From assembly GCF_022811725.1 (NCBI RefSeq), contig NZ_CP094527.1:496001-560000 (forward strand): DNA of 64,000 nucleotides, in the 5' to 3' direction. The translations under genes and the position numbers were made by a program. Within the stretch, counting starts at the first letter, position 1. Each line of letters opens with the position of its first letter. This DNA comes from Mucilaginibacter sp. SMC90 (GTDB taxonomy: Bacteria > Bacteroidota > Bacteroidia > Sphingobacteriales > Sphingobacteriaceae). Below the pieces are notes generated by a model. The model ran no database searches. It was not told the DNA's origin and saw nothing but the letters and a program-made list of their open reading frames with translations. Shown in pieces: positions 1 to 8,674 of this stretch.

Positions 1-1
1 T

Positions 2-595
2 GCTAAACTTAAGTTCGGCCTGCCATGGGAAAAAGATGTAAAACTAACCCCGCTTCCTGAACCGCACAAACCAGCATATTTAACTGATATTGTAAATGAT
101 GCCTTAGCCAACGGCGCAAAAATCATCAACGAAAATGGCGGTGAAACATCGGCTTCGTTCTTTTTCCCGGCGATAGTTTACCCGGTTAATGAAAACATGA
201 AACTATACCGCGAAGAGCAGTTTGGCCCGGTGATTCCGGTTATTCCGTTTGAGGATATTGAAGAGCCGATCACTTACCAGATAGATTCGCCACATGGTAT
301 GCAGGTGAGTATTTTTAGTAACGACGCTAAGGAAATTTCATCACTGATAGATCCATTTGTAAACCTGGTGAGCCGTGTAAACATCAACAGCCAATGCCAG
401 CGCGGACCGGATGTGTTCCCCTTCACCGGGCGTAAGGACAGTGCGGAGGGCACCCTTTCGGTACATGATGCCTTAAGGTCGTTCTCTATCCGCTCATTGG
501 TTACCACCAAAATGACCGAAACCAATAAAAACATCATCAACGAAATTGTGAATGATAATGACTCCAATTTCCTGAGCACGAAGTTTATATTGTAA
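2..595 (+). CDS. NADP-dependent glyceraldehyde-3-phosphate dehydrogenase-like aldehyde dehydrogenase, C-terminal part
   Basis: The frame is open from the window edge, so only the last 197 residues are visible. They match the C-terminal third of the aldehyde dehydrogenase superfamily. The EEQFGPV block near residue 75 is the classic ALDH signature around the cofactor-side Glu, and the closing part around VNINSQCQRGPD and FPFTGRKDS resembles non-phosphorylating GapN enzymes, which oxidise glyceraldehyde 3-phosphate to 3-phosphoglycerate with NADP. The catalytic Cys and the nucleotide-binding half lie upstream, outside the window. ALDH membership is secure; the GapN assignment rests on this tail only. 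The gene is followed by two dispersed palindromes rather than a classical terminator. Confidence 0.75.
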   Translation, partial: AKLKFGLPWEKDVKLTPLPEPHKPAYLTDIVNDALANGAKIINENGGETSASFFFPAIVYPVNENMKLYREEQFGPVIPVIPFEDIEEPITYQIDSPHGMQVSIFSNDAKEISSLIDPFVNLVSRVNINSQCQRGPDVFPFTGRKDSAEGTLSVHDALRSFSIRSLVTTKMTETNKNIINEIVNDNDSNFLSTKFIL

Positions 596-623
596 AAAGA
601 GCAAGTTACTTTTCAGCGTATCG

Positions 624-749
624 ACTCACCCCGACATCGCTGCGCTCGTCACCCCTCTCTACGCAAGCGTAAAGAGGGGTTTTCTTTTTTGCCCTCTTTG
701 CGGCAAAGCCGGAGAGAGGGTGGTCCAGCGAAGCGTAGACCGGGTGAGT
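624..749. repeat. Dispersed palindromic repeat, family A, copy 1
   Basis: The element is bounded by the 8-bp inverted ends actcaccc and gggtgagt. Inside are two stem-forming blocks, one built on ctacgcaagcgta and one rich in CTCTCTCC/GGAGAGAG. A second copy in the opposite orientation lies at 5647-5777. No transposase is encoded, so it is a MITE- or REP-like passenger. Confidence 0.8.
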
Positions 750-787
750 TGATTATGCGCAATACCAGTGCAAGACTTAAACTGAGC

Positions 788-867
788 GTCATTGCGAGGT
801 ACGAAGCAATCGCGAACTATACAGGCCGGACCTTCAAGCCGGGGATTGCGTCGTACCTCACAATGAC
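788..867. repeat. Dispersed palindromic repeat, family B, copy 1
   Basis: It begins with gtcattgcgagg and ends with cctcacaatgac, with internal arms gcaatcg and ggattgcg around a tatacaggc centre. Related copies are at 14752, 20122, 22425 and 27254. Confidence 0.8.
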
Positions 868-896
868 GCTTTTTATTTACCTGCTCATTTTTTAAT

Positions 897-1202
897 TAAA
901 AAATATTTGCATCTTTGTAGCAATTCCTTAATTGTTAACCCTTTAATATTTTAAGGACTATGCTACAGAGTATCTCATCCATATCCCATTAGTGCATCAC
1001 CTTTAACAGGTGGACAGCAATTCTTTTGTTTTTGTTTAAACGTTTTTGCCGGTGTATTTAACCGGTGACAGGTTTTGTTTGTCTGCTTTTTTTTACGCGT
1101 TAACGGTTTGGCTTGCGCTTTTCAAAATGGGTAAATCCCTAACCCGGGGATGAATTTTTGAAAATCATAACAGATTTTAATGAACTAAACACGTAAAGTC
1201 CG
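897..1202 (+). promoter_or_regulatory. Long leader of the rtcB-prfH operon with a possible 10-codon upstream ORF
   Basis: About 300 bases without a normal gene. A promoter-like catctttg (one mismatch to TAnnTTTG) lies at 910-917, but no good -33 box is visible. An ATG at 960, five bases after an aagga ribosome-binding-like sequence, opens a 10-residue peptide, MLQSISSISH, that stops at 990-992. Downstream are short stems (cacct/aggtg near 1000) and a run of eight T at about 1087-1095. The arrangement resembles an attenuator leader, but no pairing scheme was proven, so this is an inference. Confidence 0.35.
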
Positions 1203-1928
1203 ATGGACATACATGATTTACCGTACCGTTTAAAATCGGCACGGAGAAAAAAACGATTGGTTAAAGAAGCGTTTGATAAAAAGCTGATCAGTCTAAGCAA
1301 GCAACGACAAGACCTGAGCGATCAGATTCGCCAACTACCGCCAATCCCTTTGGAGAAACCTTACCAGAGTGGATATGTACGCTATTTTATTTTGCGTAGC
1401 GATATTGCACGCAGTGACAAGGCCGAGTTTTATCAAAGCCTACTCAATAAAATAAACGTAAAATGGTGGCATCACGATAAATCTTTTAAAAAGAAAAAGC
1501 GCCGCAAAGGCAGGTACACTTATTCAGAAAAAGAACAAAAACTCCGGGAACTTGATCCGGAAGAATTCCACAGTTCAAAACTCAATCTTACTGATGCAGA
1601 AAAACAATGCTTCTATTTTAAAGAAGTATGGGATGTAGTATACAGGCGATGGAAGAACATGTATGTATTTATTGAACAATGGCGATTTGTGTTGGTGATC
1701 AAGCCACACATCATCTACACAGCAAAACAAATTGACGAAGTGCTTGAACAACAGCTAAGTGAGATCAATGAATTTATTGATTGGAATGGTTATTTGCCGC
1801 GGATTCTCAGGTTGATAGATAAAACTAATAAGCGATGGGATTGGGACTTTTATGAGCATCCATCATACATTAACGAATTTAAAAACAAACCGAAGTACAC
1901 CTCAAAAGAGGCGTATCTCGACTATTAA
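1203..1928 (+). CDS. Unknown protein, first gene of the rtcB-prfH operon
   Basis: I do not recognise a family in this 241-residue protein. It has no signal peptide or membrane segment. It is rich in Lys, Arg, Trp and Tyr: residues 1-50 are a charged, probably helical start; a basic patch (KKKKRRKG) lies near residues 98-105; Trp/Tyr-rich stretches follow in the middle and at the end. The basic and aromatic composition would suit RNA or ribosome contact, but that is only inference. It ends 11 bases before rtcB in the same direction, so it is very likely co-transcribed with RtcB and PrfH and may be an accessory factor of that repair system. Base composition is similar to its neighbours. Confidence 0.75.
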   Translation: MDIHDLPYRLKSARRKKRLVKEAFDKKLISLSKQRQDLSDQIRQLPPIPLEKPYQSGYVRYFILRSDIARSDKAEFYQSLLNKINVKWWHHDKSFKKKKRRKGRYTYSEKEQKLRELDPEEFHSSKLNLTDAEKQCFYFKEVWDVVYRRWKNMYVFIEQWRFVLVIKPHIIYTAKQIDEVLEQQLSEINEFIDWNGYLPRILRLIDKTNKRWDWDFYEHPSYINEFKNKPKYTSKEAYLDY

Positions 1929-1939
1929 ACAATACCCTT

Positions 1940-3340
1940 ATGGGCAATTTAAAAACAAAAGAACTGACACAAATAGGTTACGCCGATAATAAGCAGCGGA
2001 GCCTTGCTGTGAATATCATAGCCAAACACTTCAAGCATTACAGCAAAGCGGAGGTGATCAATTTACTAACCAGTATCAGGCAACAACCAGATGCTTACCT
2101 AAACAATGAGATAACCGGCAAAATAGCGGAAACACTCATCGACAAAAAGAATGAACCCTTAGCGGTATCTTATGAGTTAAAGGGTCAAAGCGTTCCTTTA
2201 AGCATTTTTGGTGAGGAAAACATTGAGCCATCTGCCATAAAACAAATGGAACTTGCGCTTAAACTCCCGGTTAGTTTACAGGGGGCGCTGATGCCTGATG
2301 CGCACAATGGTTATGGCCTGCCGATTGGCGGAGTGCTTGCTGTTGAAAATGCGGTGATCCCCTATGGAGTGGGTATGGATATCGGCTGCCGCATGGCGTT
2401 ATCGATCATTGATGCCGATGAGCGCTTTTTAAAACGATATACGCATCAAATTAAACAGGCTATAAATGATCATACCCACTTTGGGATTGATGGCGGGTTA
2501 AGCACATCGCAATATCATGAGGTATTGGATAGCCCGGTATTTAATCAAACCCCGCTGCTTAAAAAATTGCATGGTAAGGCGGTTAAGCAATTGGGCTCAT
2601 CGGGTAGCGGCAATCATTTTGTGGAATTCGGGCTGATAGAGCTTTATAAGGATAATACCCTTAACCTGCCTCCGGCACAGTACATGGCTTTGCTATCACA
2701 TTCGGGCAGCAGGGGTTTGGGAGCCAACATCGCCCGGCATTATACACAAATTGCCATGAATACCTGCAGGCTTCCGCGTGAAGCACAGCCACTGGCCTGG
2801 CTTGATCTTGACTCCGAACCCGGACAGGAATACTGGCTAAGCATGAACTTCGCCGGCGATTATGCCAAAGCTTGTCATGACCGGATCCACTCCAACCTGT
2901 TAAAATCGCTGGGATTAAAACCTTTAGCCAAAGTAGAAAACCATCACAATTTTGCATGGAAGGATACATTAGCCGATGGTACCAAAGTGATCATCCACCG
3001 TAAAGGTGCCACACCTGCCCATGCAGGTGAATTGGGAATTATTCCCGGCAGTATGGCTACCCCTGCTTATCTGGTTATGGGCAAAGGAAATCATAGAGCT
3101 TTAAATTCTGCATCGCATGGTGCGGGCAGGGCCATGAGCCGCAAAGAAGCAAGAGAAAATATCACAGGTTCGGCGATGAAAAAAATGCTGGCTGATGCCG
3201 GTGTAGCGCTTATTGGCGGCAGCCTGGAAGAAAACCCATCGGCCTATAAAAACATCGAAATGGTAATGGCCGCCCAGCAACAGTTAATGGAAATACAGGG
3301 TAAGTTTTACCCACGCATAGTAAGAATGGATAACGAATAA
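1940..3340 (+). CDS. rtcB: RtcB-type RNA ligase (PrfH-associated)
   Basis: RtcB joins RNA 3'-phosphate or 2',3'-cyclic phosphate ends to 5'-OH ends, using GTP and a metal ion. The 466 residues carry the family motifs in order: GVGMDIGCRM with metal-ligand Cys150, GSSGSGNHFVEFG, HSGSRGLG, the HAGELGIIPGSM block, and SHGAGR with His393, which matches the histidine that is guanylylated in characterised RtcB enzymes. Its stop codon overlaps the prfH start by one base (TAATG), which implies translational coupling. An RtcB paired with PrfH is known as a system that repairs or rescues ribosomes with a cleaved decoding centre. The position next to prfH points to that role rather than to tRNA splicing; that part is inference from context. 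Confidence 0.93.
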   Translation: MGNLKTKELTQIGYADNKQRSLAVNIIAKHFKHYSKAEVINLLTSIRQQPDAYLNNEITGKIAETLIDKKNEPLAVSYELKGQSVPLSIFGEENIEPSAIKQMELALKLPVSLQGALMPDAHNGYGLPIGGVLAVENAVIPYGVGMDIGCRMALSIIDADERFLKRYTHQIKQAINDHTHFGIDGGLSTSQYHEVLDSPVFNQTPLLKKLHGKAVKQLGSSGSGNHFVEFGLIELYKDNTLNLPPAQYMALLSHSGSRGLGANIARHYTQIAMNTCRLPREAQPLAWLDLDSEPGQEYWLSMNFAGDYAKACHDRIHSNLLKSLGLKPLAKVENHHNFAWKDTLADGTKVIIHRKGATPAHAGELGIIPGSMATPAYLVMGKGNHRALNSASHGAGRAMSRKEARENITGSAMKKMLADAGVALIGGSLEENPSAYKNIEMVMAAQQQLMEIQGKFYPRIVRMDNE

Positions 3341-3955
3341 TGAAAAAGATCATACAAATAACGGCCGGCAAAGGTCCGGCTGAATGCTGTCTCGTTGTTG
3401 TTAAGGTTCGGGACATCATCCTGAAACAGGCAAAAGCTCAAAGCATAACCATCTCTGTAACTGAAGATAAACCGGGCGACCAAAGCGGCGCACTCCTGTC
3501 ATCTACTTTAATAGCCGAGGGGGCTCAACTGGAAAACCTGTTAAAAGAATGGCAGGGTACTATACAATGGACAGCGCAAAGCCCCTATCGTCCTGCTCAT
3601 AAGCGTAAAAACTGGTTTGTGGGTGTGGAGGTATTTGATGTTCCCGAACAAACGCATTTTGATCCTGCTGATGTGGTGTTTGAAACTATCCGTTCATCAG
3701 GCCCCCGGCGGGCAAAATGTAAACAAAGTTGAAACGGCAGTACGTGGCATTCACAAACCTACCGGCATACAGGTTACCGCAATGGACAGCCGGTCGCAAT
3801 TGCAAAATAAAAAACTGTGCCTAACCCGGCTTGAGGCCCGGATCGCTGCGCTGCAAGCCGGTAAGTTGATGGATCAACAGCAAAGTCAATGGCTGGAGCA
3901 TCATTCGCTTGAGCGGGGCAATGCGGTTAAGGTTATAAAGCTTCCGCTTATCTAA
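3340..3955 (+). CDS. prfH: Peptide chain release factor homologue PrfH, interrupted by a +1 frameshift at the GGQ motif
   Basis: PrfH is a class-I release factor relative that frees peptides from damaged ribosomes. The first frame runs 3340-3732 and carries the PrfH N-terminal region, ending with S-G-P-R-R-A before a stop. The rest, starting at GGQNVNKVE and ending at 3955, is in the +1 frame. Reading CCC at 3703-3705 and skipping one base (resuming with GGC at 3707) restores S-G-P-GGQ-N-V-N-K and a product of about 204 residues, the usual PrfH length. The break is inside a run of five C (3702-3706) followed by CGG. It could be programmed +1 slippage (as prfB uses at another site), a real inactivating mutation, slipped-strand switching, or a sequencing error. 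The domain after the shift is intact, which argues against old decay. Confidence 0.85.
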
Positions 3956-3971
3956 AGTCAAGCTTTGATTT

Positions 3972-4004
3972 AAACTCACGAAGCTTTAAAAACTTCGTGA
4001 GTTT
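3972..4004. terminator. Strong hairpin between convergent genes, family E
   Basis: A perfect 12-bp stem (3972-3983 with 3993-4004) lies between convergent prfH and the esterase gene. The core cgaagctttaaaaacttcg recurs almost unchanged at 39568-39602. A clear T run is lacking, so it may be a dispersed palindrome serving as a bidirectional terminator. Confidence 0.6.
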
Positions 4005-4018
4005 CTTCATACGCAGGT

Positions 4019-5554
4019 TTACTTGCCGCTTGCCCGCTTAACCATAAAATCCAAAGCAACTTTATCAGGCAAGGTTTCCGCTGTTGGCTTTTCACTCAGT
4101 ATCATTATTTTATTATCTTTTGCTGTATAAGCGGGCCACGCAGGAACGCTTTTTCCATTAGGATTGCCGGTTTTAACAAAATTAGCCCAGTAGGTGCTCA
4201 TGGTTGTAGCCAACTGCTGATCAACAGGCTCCCACGGGCGGTTCAGGAATTTAAGATTGTCATAAGCGTAAGCCACTTCGCCGGTATGGAAAGCGCCGTA
4301 TTTAACAAAATCAGCAGTAGCCGGTAAATGGCGGGTAAAGCGGTAAACGTAAATTTTCGACTTCGCCTTTTCGCTCTGCACATTGGCCCATGTATAATTT
4401 TGCATGCCGAAGATCTGGTCGCGGTTTATCCGGGTTTGCGAAATTGCTGCCTCCTGGTCCGAACCGGCGGGATATAATTTTAGCGCCTCGCCGGCATCGG
4501 TACCATACTGACTGCCAATCATTTTTTTATATTCTTCGGCAGTTTTGGGCGGGGCAACAAAGGCATCGTCTTCATTCCAGCCGGTAAGTACCGGTACATC
4601 ATTTTGTTTATGTCCGTTAAAAATATCGGCAATACTTTCGGGTAAAACATATCCGTCAATAACGGGGCGGCTTTGGCCTTTGCCAACCAATTCGGCAGCC
4701 GGTTTGCTCCTGAGCGCGGCAATTGAATTTGCGCCTAACTGTGCTGCTGTTTTGACCCCGTTTTCCTCTGATTCTTTCAAGCCTCCATATCCCCGCGGAC
4801 TAATAAAACTGGCCCCGCTTTCGGCAATTGCGCCGTTAAACAGTTCTTTACCTAATGGCGATGCTACTAAACAATTTACACTCATTGATCCGGCCGATTG
4901 ACCTGCAATAGTCACTTTATCCGGATCGCCTCCAAAAGCTGCTATGTTTTGTTGTACCCATTTTAACGCGGCAAGCTGATCCATCAAGCCATAGTTTCCT
5001 GAAGCATTGTGCGGCGACTCTTTGGTTAGTTCGGGATGGGCGAAGAAACCGAAAATGCCTACCCGGTAATTGATAACCACAAATATGATCCCCTTTTTAG
5101 CCATGGCCTCGCCATCATAAATAGGTACGCCAGCACCGCCGCTTACAAATCCTCCTCCATAAATGTATACCAGCACGGGCCGTTTTTCTGTTGCTGTTTT
5201 GGCACCTGTCCACACGTTCAGGTACAGGCAATCTTCACTGATAGGTTGATAAGGAATCAGAAACTCGCGCGTGTAAACGCCAAACGCATCGGGCTTGCCC
5301 TGCATGGGGCTGGCTGCAAATTCAGTGCATTTCTTTACGCCATCCCAGGGCTTTACCGGCTGGGGCTCTTTCCAGCGCAAATCGCCAACCGGTGGGGCAG
5401 CAAAGGGAATGCCTTTATAAATATGTACGTCGCCGCCCTGATTGGTTAAGCCTGAAACTTTGCCGGCATCTGTGGCAACAACATCAAGGTTTTTATTTTG
5501 AGCGAAAACAGAACTTACCAGCAGCAGAAGCGGCAATAAAAGGATTCGTTTCAT
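4019..5554 (-). CDS. Secreted type-B carboxylesterase
   Basis: This 511-residue alpha/beta-hydrolase starts with a cleavable signal peptide (about residues 1-19, ending VFAQ), so it acts in the periplasm or outside the cell. Family marks are the oxyanion-hole GGG near 133-135, the SEDCLYLNVW signature near 106-115, and the nucleophile elbow GQSAGS with Ser220. The variant Q replaces the more usual E of GESAGG. A conserved FHTGE segment near residue 417 probably holds the catalytic His. The substrate cannot be told from sequence; such enzymes hydrolyse carboxyl esters broadly. It stands alone between two palindromes, convergent with prfH. Confidence 0.88.
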   Translation of the reverse strand: MKRILLLPLLLLVSSVFAQNKNLDVVATDAGKVSGLTNQGGDVHIYKGIPFAAPPVGDLRWKEPQPVKPWDGVKKCTEFAASPMQGKPDAFGVYTREFLIPYQPISEDCLYLNVWTGAKTATEKRPVLVYIYGGGFVSGGAGVPIYDGEAMAKKGIIFVVINYRVGIFGFFAHPELTKESPHNASGNYGLMDQLAALKWVQQNIAAFGGDPDKVTIAGQSAGSMSVNCLVASPLGKELFNGAIAESGASFISPRGYGGLKESEENGVKTAAQLGANSIAALRSKPAAELVGKGQSRPVIDGYVLPESIADIFNGHKQNDVPVLTGWNEDDAFVAPPKTAEEYKKMIGSQYGTDAGEALKLYPAGSDQEAAISQTRINRDQIFGMQNYTWANVQSEKAKSKIYVYRFTRHLPATADFVKYGAFHTGEVAYAYDNLKFLNRPWEPVDQQLATTMSTYWANFVKTGNPNGKSVPAWPAYTAKDNKIMILSEKPTAETLPDKVALDFMVKRASGK

Positions 5555-5646
5555 TGAGTACAGGTTTATTTATTGGTTTGTTAAACTTACGAAGTTTTGG
5601 ACAATTTGTAAGCTGTTTAACTTAATAACAGCATGGCATATAGTTA

Positions 5647-5777
5647 ACTCACCCGGTCTACGCTTCGCTGTACCACCCTCTCTCCAGCTTCGCCGCAAAG
5701 AGGGCTGAAAAAAATAAAATCCCCCTCTTTACGCTTGCGTAGAGAGGGGTGACAAGCGTAGCTATGTCGGGGTGAGT
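5647..5777. repeat. Dispersed palindromic repeat, family A, copy 2 (inverted)
   Basis: Same ends as the copy at 624-749 (actcaccc and gggtgagt) but opposite orientation. The inner blocks around ctacgcttcgct and ttacgcttgcgtagag correspond in reverse complement. It lies between the divergent esterase and phosphatase genes. Confidence 0.8.
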
Positions 5778-5933
5778 AGATACCGCGTTTATTTAAAGCC
5801 ATGTTTGAAATGTATTGCATCGATTTAAAGAACTATTCCCCCCTTTGTAACAATCCCCATATTTAACAAAAACATCACATTGCATTTTAAATGCTTTGCG
5901 GATATTTGGCGCAATTAAATTTATTTTTTCGCG

Positions 5934-7616
5934 ATGAAGCTTAAACATCTGCTGCTCATTTCCCTCTCTTTCGCTACCGTTTCGGTATCGGCCCAAAAAA
6001 AGAAAACAACAACGGCTGCCCCCGCATCAGCATCAATTCCCCGCCCTAAACTGGTTGTGGGTTTGGTGGTTGACCAAATGCGCTGGGATTATCTATATCG
6101 TTATTATGACCGTTACCAAACCGGTGGTTTTAAAAGGATGCTTAATGAAGGTTTTACCTGCGAAAACACTAATATCGACTACATTCCTACGGTAACTGCG
6201 GCAGGCCATACCTGTATCTACACCGGCTCAATCCCGGCCATACATGGCATAGTAGGTAATGATTTTATTATCCAGGCTACAGGCAAATCTATGTATTGTA
6301 CTGACGATAGCACCGTGGTAGCAGTTGGCAGCACTTCAAAAGCCGGACAGATGTCGCCACGCAACTTGCTGGTTAGTACAGTTACCGACGAGCTGAGGCT
6401 GGCTACAAATTTCCGCTCAAAAGTTATCGGCATAGCATTAAAAGATCGCGGCGGCATCCTTCCTGCCGGTCACTCGGCCAATGCTGCTTACTGGTTTGAT
6501 GATGCCAGCGGTAACTGGATCACCAGTACTTACTATATGAACAACCTGCCAGCATGGGTTAAAAATTTCAACGATCAAAAGATCGCTGAAAAATACCTGA
6601 AACAGGATTGGAACCCGTTATACCCTGTTGATACTTACGTACAAAGCGCGCCCGACAACAGCGATCGTTATGAAGGTAAGTTCCCCGGTGCCGCTGCACC
6701 AACCCTGCCTGTTAAAACTTCTGAACTTTACAAAGGCCGTATCGGCATGATCCGCTCAACACCTTTCGGCAATACTATGACGCTTGATTTGGCCAAGGCA
6801 GCTATTGAAGGCGAAAAACTGGGTAAAAATACGGTAACCGACTTTTTAGCGGTGAGCCTTTCATCAACAGATTATGTTGGTCACCAGTTTGGCCCTAACT
6901 CGGTTGAGGTTGAAGATACTTATTTAAGGCTTGACCAGGACCTGGCAGCATTTTTTAATTATTTAGACGCAACTGTGGGCAAAGGCAACTATTCGGTTTT
7001 CCTGAGTGCCGACCATGGTGCTGCCCATAACCCTAATTTCCTGAAAGATCATAACATTCCTGCCGGTGTTTGGGACGATAGCAAAGCTGCAAAAGAGATG
7101 AATGCAATGATCAGTGATAAATACAAGGTGAACAACCTGATCATCAGCATGGATAATTACCAGGTTAACTTTAATAACGCGGCCCTTGCAAAAGCAGGCG
7201 TTAGCGAAGATGCTGTGAAATTGGATTGTATTGCATACCTGAAAAAACAGCCGGGCATTGCCTATGCAATCGACCTGCAAAAAGTACAGGAAGCTAATAT
7301 TCCTGATGATCTGCGCAGCATGATCATCAACGGTTATAATGCCGAGCATAGCGGTGCTATCCAGATCATCCTGAAACCGGCGTGGTATACTGGCCATGGC
7401 ACAAACGACCGTGGCCCTACAGGTACTACACACGGTACCTGGAACCCTTACGATTCACATATCCCGTTGGTGTTTATGGGTTGGGGGATTAAACATGGCA
7501 GCCTTACCCGTCAAACACATATGACAGATATTTCGGCTACCATATCGTCGTTATTGCATATTCAGGCACCTAACGGTAACGTGGGTAAAACTATCAGCGA
7601 AGCGTTGAAGAACTAA
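5934..7616 (+). CDS. PafA-like alkaline phosphatase
   Basis: A secreted phosphomonoesterase of the alkaline phosphatase superfamily, 560 residues, with a signal peptide ending near residue 20 (VSVSAQ). Active-site features match the PafA type, which uses Thr rather than Ser: PTVT with Thr88, then Asn109 in VGND exactly 21 residues later as in PafA, and the K-x-R pair Lys170/Arg172 in ALKDRGG. Metal ligands are seen in VVDQM near residue 47 and in SADHG and the late GHG segment. PafA enzymes release phosphate from organic phosphates even when phosphate is plentiful. A strong terminator follows, so it is probably a single-gene unit. Confidence 0.88.
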   Translation: MKLKHLLLISLSFATVSVSAQKKKTTTAAPASASIPRPKLVVGLVVDQMRWDYLYRYYDRYQTGGFKRMLNEGFTCENTNIDYIPTVTAAGHTCIYTGSIPAIHGIVGNDFIIQATGKSMYCTDDSTVVAVGSTSKAGQMSPRNLLVSTVTDELRLATNFRSKVIGIALKDRGGILPAGHSANAAYWFDDASGNWITSTYYMNNLPAWVKNFNDQKIAEKYLKQDWNPLYPVDTYVQSAPDNSDRYEGKFPGAAAPTLPVKTSELYKGRIGMIRSTPFGNTMTLDLAKAAIEGEKLGKNTVTDFLAVSLSSTDYVGHQFGPNSVEVEDTYLRLDQDLAAFFNYLDATVGKGNYSVFLSADHGAAHNPNFLKDHNIPAGVWDDSKAAKEMNAMISDKYKVNNLIISMDNYQVNFNNAALAKAGVSEDAVKLDCIAYLKKQPGIAYAIDLQKVQEANIPDDLRSMIINGYNAEHSGAIQIILKPAWYTGHGTNDRGPTGTTHGTWNPYDSHIPLVFMGWGIKHGSLTRQTHMTDISATISSLLHIQAPNGNVGKTISEALKN

Positions 7617-7634
7617 GTTGTAAGTTTTTCGTAC

Positions 7635-7687
7635 AAAGTCCTGAGTTAAAGCAAGCCATACGGCCATGTTTGGCTCAGGACTTTTTA
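7635..7687 (+). terminator. Rho-independent terminator after the phosphatase gene
   Basis: Stem aaagtcctgag (7635-7645) pairs with ctcaggacttt (7674-7684), followed by T residues. A smaller inner stem, gcca...tggc, sits in the loop. Confidence 0.75.
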
Positions 7688-7703
7688 ATTTGGAAAAAAG
7701 ACA

Positions 7704-8330
7704 ATGAAAAAATACATCTCCAGATTTCATTATGTAACACAGGATATGCCAGACCGGAGCCATGTGCAGCAGGTACAAATTGCCTGCAGCGCGGGTGCAA
7801 ATTGGGTGCAATATCATTGCATGAGCAAGCCCGAAGATGAACTGATTGACGAGATAAACGAGATAGCCGAAATTTGCGACGATTGGGGTGCAACCCTCAT
7901 CATCGCCAACCACTATGACCTGATTGACCGGGTTGACGCACAGGGTGTACATATTGATGACGTTGAGGCCGATCTGCCCAGCATCCGCAAAGTTATCGGC
8001 CCTGATAAAACCCTTGGCGCATCTGCGGGTGACACCGATGGATTGTTGAAATTGCAAAGTACCGGAGTGGTTGATTATTATACCTACGGCCCTTTTGCTT
8101 CTACATCAACGGATGGCCCGAACGGCGCTGATCCGCTCGGCTTTAGCGGTTACCGCCAATTGGAGAAGCTAAACATCAGTATCCCGGTAATAGCTGCCGG
8201 GGGCATCCAATTAAATGATGTAGAACCATTGCTGCAATCAGGTATTGATGGTATTGCAATATCATCAGCCATAAACCTTGTTGCCGACCCGGCTGCAAGT
8301 GTTAAGGAGTTTTATAGAAAGATGTATTGA
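7704..8330 (+). CDS. Thiamine-phosphate synthase family protein (ThiE/TenI-like)
   Basis: The 208-residue protein has the TIM-barrel pattern of the ThiE/TenI family: GANWVQYH early, then a HIDD motif near residue 73 (like the ThiE G-V-H-L-G strand), and IPVIAAGGI near residue 171, the phosphate-binding strand. ThiE joins HMP pyrophosphate and HET phosphate into thiamin phosphate; TenI-type relatives can instead aromatise the thiazole tautomer. The loop that normally reads YGPvf.T.tK is YGPFASTST here, so the exact activity is open. A ThiN-like kinase follows 345 bases downstream, which supports a role in thiamin supply. No TPP riboswitch is visible upstream. Confidence 0.75.
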   Translation: MKKYISRFHYVTQDMPDRSHVQQVQIACSAGANWVQYHCMSKPEDELIDEINEIAEICDDWGATLIIANHYDLIDRVDAQGVHIDDVEADLPSIRKVIGPDKTLGASAGDTDGLLKLQSTGVVDYYTYGPFASTSTDGPNGADPLGFSGYRQLEKLNISIPVIAAGGIQLNDVEPLLQSGIDGIAISSAINLVADPAASVKEFYRKMY

Positions 8331-8356
8331 TAGCTTACGCATATACCTTTAACCTC

Positions 8357-8515
8357 ATGTCATTTCGAAACGAGGCACGAGTGAGAAATCTTATACATCC
8401 TGCTCTAAACATGTTGAAGGCTTTACGAAACGTATAAGATTTTTCGCTATCGCTCAAGAGATAGTTTCTCTTTCGCCCCGGCGCTCATGCCTGCCCGGCT
8501 CTATCGAAATGACAT
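8357..8515. repeat. Dispersed palindromic repeat, family C, copy 1
   Basis: Begins atgtcatttcga and ends tcgaaatgacat, with inner arms gagaaatcttataca and tataagatttttcgct. A related copy lies at 38603-38759. It fills most of the gap between the two thiamin genes. Confidence 0.75.
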
Positions 8516-8674
8516 CAGTATTTTTAATATTTTATCCCAAAACAATCGAATTTAAAGTAGACTCTTTTAAAAGCGATTTTCCTGTCATAAAAGACGGTCA
8601 CCACCTCATATCAGCCATAAAAACCTCATCTTTATATTTTCATTTAATATTCATTTGTTCCACCTACATTAGCA

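Noticed and set aside
689..895. 68-codon ORF on the plus strand
   Set aside because: It lies fully within two dispersed palindromes; the product has no protein-like pattern.
3617..3732. Overlap of two ORFs read as two separate genes
   Set aside because: Both parts belong to one PrfH protein; the overlap is the frameshift zone, not a second gene.
6963..7433. Long minus-strand ORF inside the phosphatase gene
   Set aside because: The plus strand carries all active-site motifs; the reverse frame has no known domain.
7635..7687. Possible TPP riboswitch before the ThiE-like gene
   Set aside because: None of the conserved TPP core words are present; the structure is a plain terminator of the preceding gene.
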